A stretch of 7,189 bases of DNA from Zoogloeaceae bacterium (GTDB taxonomy: Bacteria; Pseudomonadota; Gammaproteobacteria; Burkholderiales; Rhodocyclaceae): assembly GCA_031281985.1 (NCBI GenBank), contig JAITEO010000141.1, positions 1-7,189 on the forward strand, read 5' to 3'. Within the stretch, counting starts at the first letter, position 1, and each line of letters starts with the position of its first letter. This document shows positions 6,512-7,189 of this stretch, piece after piece. The notes beneath the pieces are model-generated. The model did not search any database and was not told the origin of the DNA. It worked only from the letters and a program-made list of their open reading frames with translations. The translations under genes and the position numbers were made by a program.

Positions 6512-6598
6512 GGCGGACAAACCGGCGCTTTCGCCCACACCATACGGCAGCTTCATCCCATCACCTGCAAACCCAATGGCATTCATGCGATTGCCCTG

Positions 6599-6691
6599 GG
6601 GTTTGAAACCAGAAGGCAAAGCTTGGCTTTACACCGTGGTAAACCCAACGAAAAACCAGCTTTGGCCTTGGGGTTGCGTTGCTTTTTCACC
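6599..6691. other. Intergenic stretch between repeat block and second terminator
   Basis: I see no gene or clear signal in these bases. The short open frame crossing them overlaps both the repeats and the terminator and lacks family features. Confidence 0.4.
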
Positions 6692-6722
6692 AAAAAAGGG
6701 CGAGCTTCGCTTGCCCTTTTTT
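6692..6722. terminator. Second bidirectional intrinsic terminator
   Basis: AAAAAAGGGCGAGC (6692-6705) pairs with GCTTGCCCTTTTTT (6709-6722) around TTC, a 14-bp stem with one G-T pair. It can act on either strand. It lies downstream of the minus-strand amidase and would also stop read-through from the ribosomal operon. Confidence 0.85.
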
Positions 6723-6741
6723 GCTAACTGAACCGGCACAA

Positions 6742-6826
6742 GGCCGAAGGCCGCAGGACAGCCGAAGGCTGGTTTTGCGTAGCAAAATGCGGCTTTGCCG
6801 CACAAAAAGTAGGGGTTTTACTTTTT
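6742..6826. repeat. Run of five consecutive short hairpins
   Basis: Five palindromes follow one another: GGCC-GAA-GGCC (6742-6752), CAGCC-GAA-GGCTG (6759-6771), TTTTGC-GTA-GCAAAA (6773-6787), TGCGGC-TTT-GCCGCA (6788-6802), and AAAAAGTA with TACTTTTT (6804-6811 and 6819-6826). Four of the five have three-base loops and different stems, so this is a repeat of form and not of sequence. Confidence 0.7.
6784..6802 (-). terminator. Candidate terminator of the amidase gene
   Basis: On the minus strand, TGCGGC-AAA-GCCGCA is followed directly by TTTTGCT, 37 nt after the amidase stop. The stem is only six pairs and the T-run four bases, so it is weaker than the terminator at 6692-6722, which may be the main stop. 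Confidence 0.5.
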
Positions 6827-6838
6827 GACGCACGTCGA

Positions 6839-7189
6839 TCAGGCGATGGGGGATTTGGCGGCGGTGGGTGGGTTTTGGGTCAGGAAGCGCAGGATGCCGC
6901 GCGCCAGGGCTTCCGCGAGTTGGTTCTGGTATTTTTCGTTGGCGAGTTTGCGTTCTTCTTCCGGGTTGGAGATGAAGGCGGTTTCCACCAGGATGGAGGG
7001 GATGTCCGGCGCTTTCAGTACCGCGAAACCGGCCTGTTCCACGCTGTCCCGGTGCAGGCGATTGACGCCGCCCAGTTCGCCCAGCACCAGCTTGGCCAGG
7101 CGCAGGCTGTCATTCTTGGTGGCGGTTTGCGAAAGATCGAGCAGGGTGCGCGCAAGGAACGGGTCCTTGACGTTGATATTGACGCCGCC
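6839..7189 (-). CDS. amiC: N-acetylmuramoyl-L-alanine amidase, AmiC type (3' part only)
   Basis: Periplasmic zinc amidases of the Amidase_3 family cleave the bond between MurNAc and the stem peptide of peptidoglycan and help separate daughter cells. The frame is open from the right window edge to the TGA at 6839-6841, giving the last 116 residues; the start, signal peptide, AMIN domain and upstream zinc ligands lie outside the window. The visible part has DPFLARTLLDLSQTATKNDS, LGELGGVNRLHRDSVEQAGF and VLKAPDIPSILVETAFISNP. The last contains the glutamate conserved as catalytic residue in this family (the E of VETAFISN). A low-complexity tail ends TQNPPTAAKSPIA. The symbol is by family resemblance; AmiA and AmiB share this domain. 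In many proteobacteria this gene neighbours tsaE and mutL and not ribosomal genes. It is convergent with the operon. Confidence 0.92.
   Translation of the reverse strand, partial: GGVNINVKDPFLARTLLDLSQTATKNDSLRLAKLVLGELGGVNRLHRDSVEQAGFAVLKAPDIPSILVETAFISNPEEERKLANEKYQNQLAEALARGILRFLTQNPPTAAKSPIA

Larger units (their letters stand above)
6334..6598. repeat. Nested inverted-repeat block with outer 21-bp arms
   Basis: The outer arms, 6334-6354 and 6578-6598, are inverted copies matching at 20 of 21 positions (core CAGGGCAATCGCATGAA). Inside lie a pair of REP-like hairpins and a third inverted pair, GGGTTTGC (6416-6423) with GCAAACCC (6459-6466). Nothing inside codes for a recognisable protein. 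The nesting suggests a small composite non-autonomous element or repeated insertion at one site; this is inference. Confidence 0.7.

Overview
The window is a compact, GC-rich, plus-strand ribosomal protein operon flanked by repeat-rich non-coding DNA. Its protein sequences look betaproteobacterial. L3 carries the stretches [12 protein letters not shown] and [21 protein letters not shown]22 ends with [17 protein letters not shown], and S3 has the long charged tail often seen in that class. My impression is Rhodocyclales or Nitrosomonadales-like, but this is recall-based and I cannot place it more finely.

Layout. (1) 1-442: a small membrane-anchored hypothetical protein with an unresolved start. 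(2) 443-1096: non-coding DNA holding a 286-bp inverted-repeat element (657-942) whose arms carry three small palindromes each, like REP/BIME elements. (3) 1083-1215: a strong sigma70-type promoter (TTGCAC, 18 nt, TATAAT) and a leader of about 80 nt with two hairpins, the first followed by a T-rich run. (4) 1216-5992: ten tightly packed genes, rplC-rplD-rplW-rplB-rpsS-rplV-rpsC-rplP-rpmC-rpsQ, in the canonical S10-operon order, with gaps of 0-13 nt or 4-nt overlaps. (5) 5993-6838: non-coding DNA with an intrinsic terminator, nested inverted repeats including a second REP-like pair, a second bidirectional terminator and a run of short hairpins. (6) 6839-7189: the 3' part of a minus-strand AmiC-type N-acetylmuramoyl-L-alanine amidase, convergent with the operon.

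All ten plus-strand genes encode ribosome components. L3, L4, L2, L22, L16, L23 and L29 belong to the 50S subunit (peptidyl transferase region and exit tunnel). S19, S3 and S17 belong to the 30S subunit. The main architectural point is what is absent: rpsJ is not upstream of rplC, and rplN and the spc genes do not follow rpsQ. The ten genes have their own promoter and terminator, so they form a self-contained unit cut out of the usual str-S10-spc supercluster. Repeats on both sides give a plausible but unproven route for that rearrangement.

I see no mobile-element transposase, CRISPR array, tRNA, rRNA or novel enzymatic system. The points worth following are the operon architecture, the leader structure, the inverted-repeat elements and a 15-bp in-frame duplication at the start of rplV.
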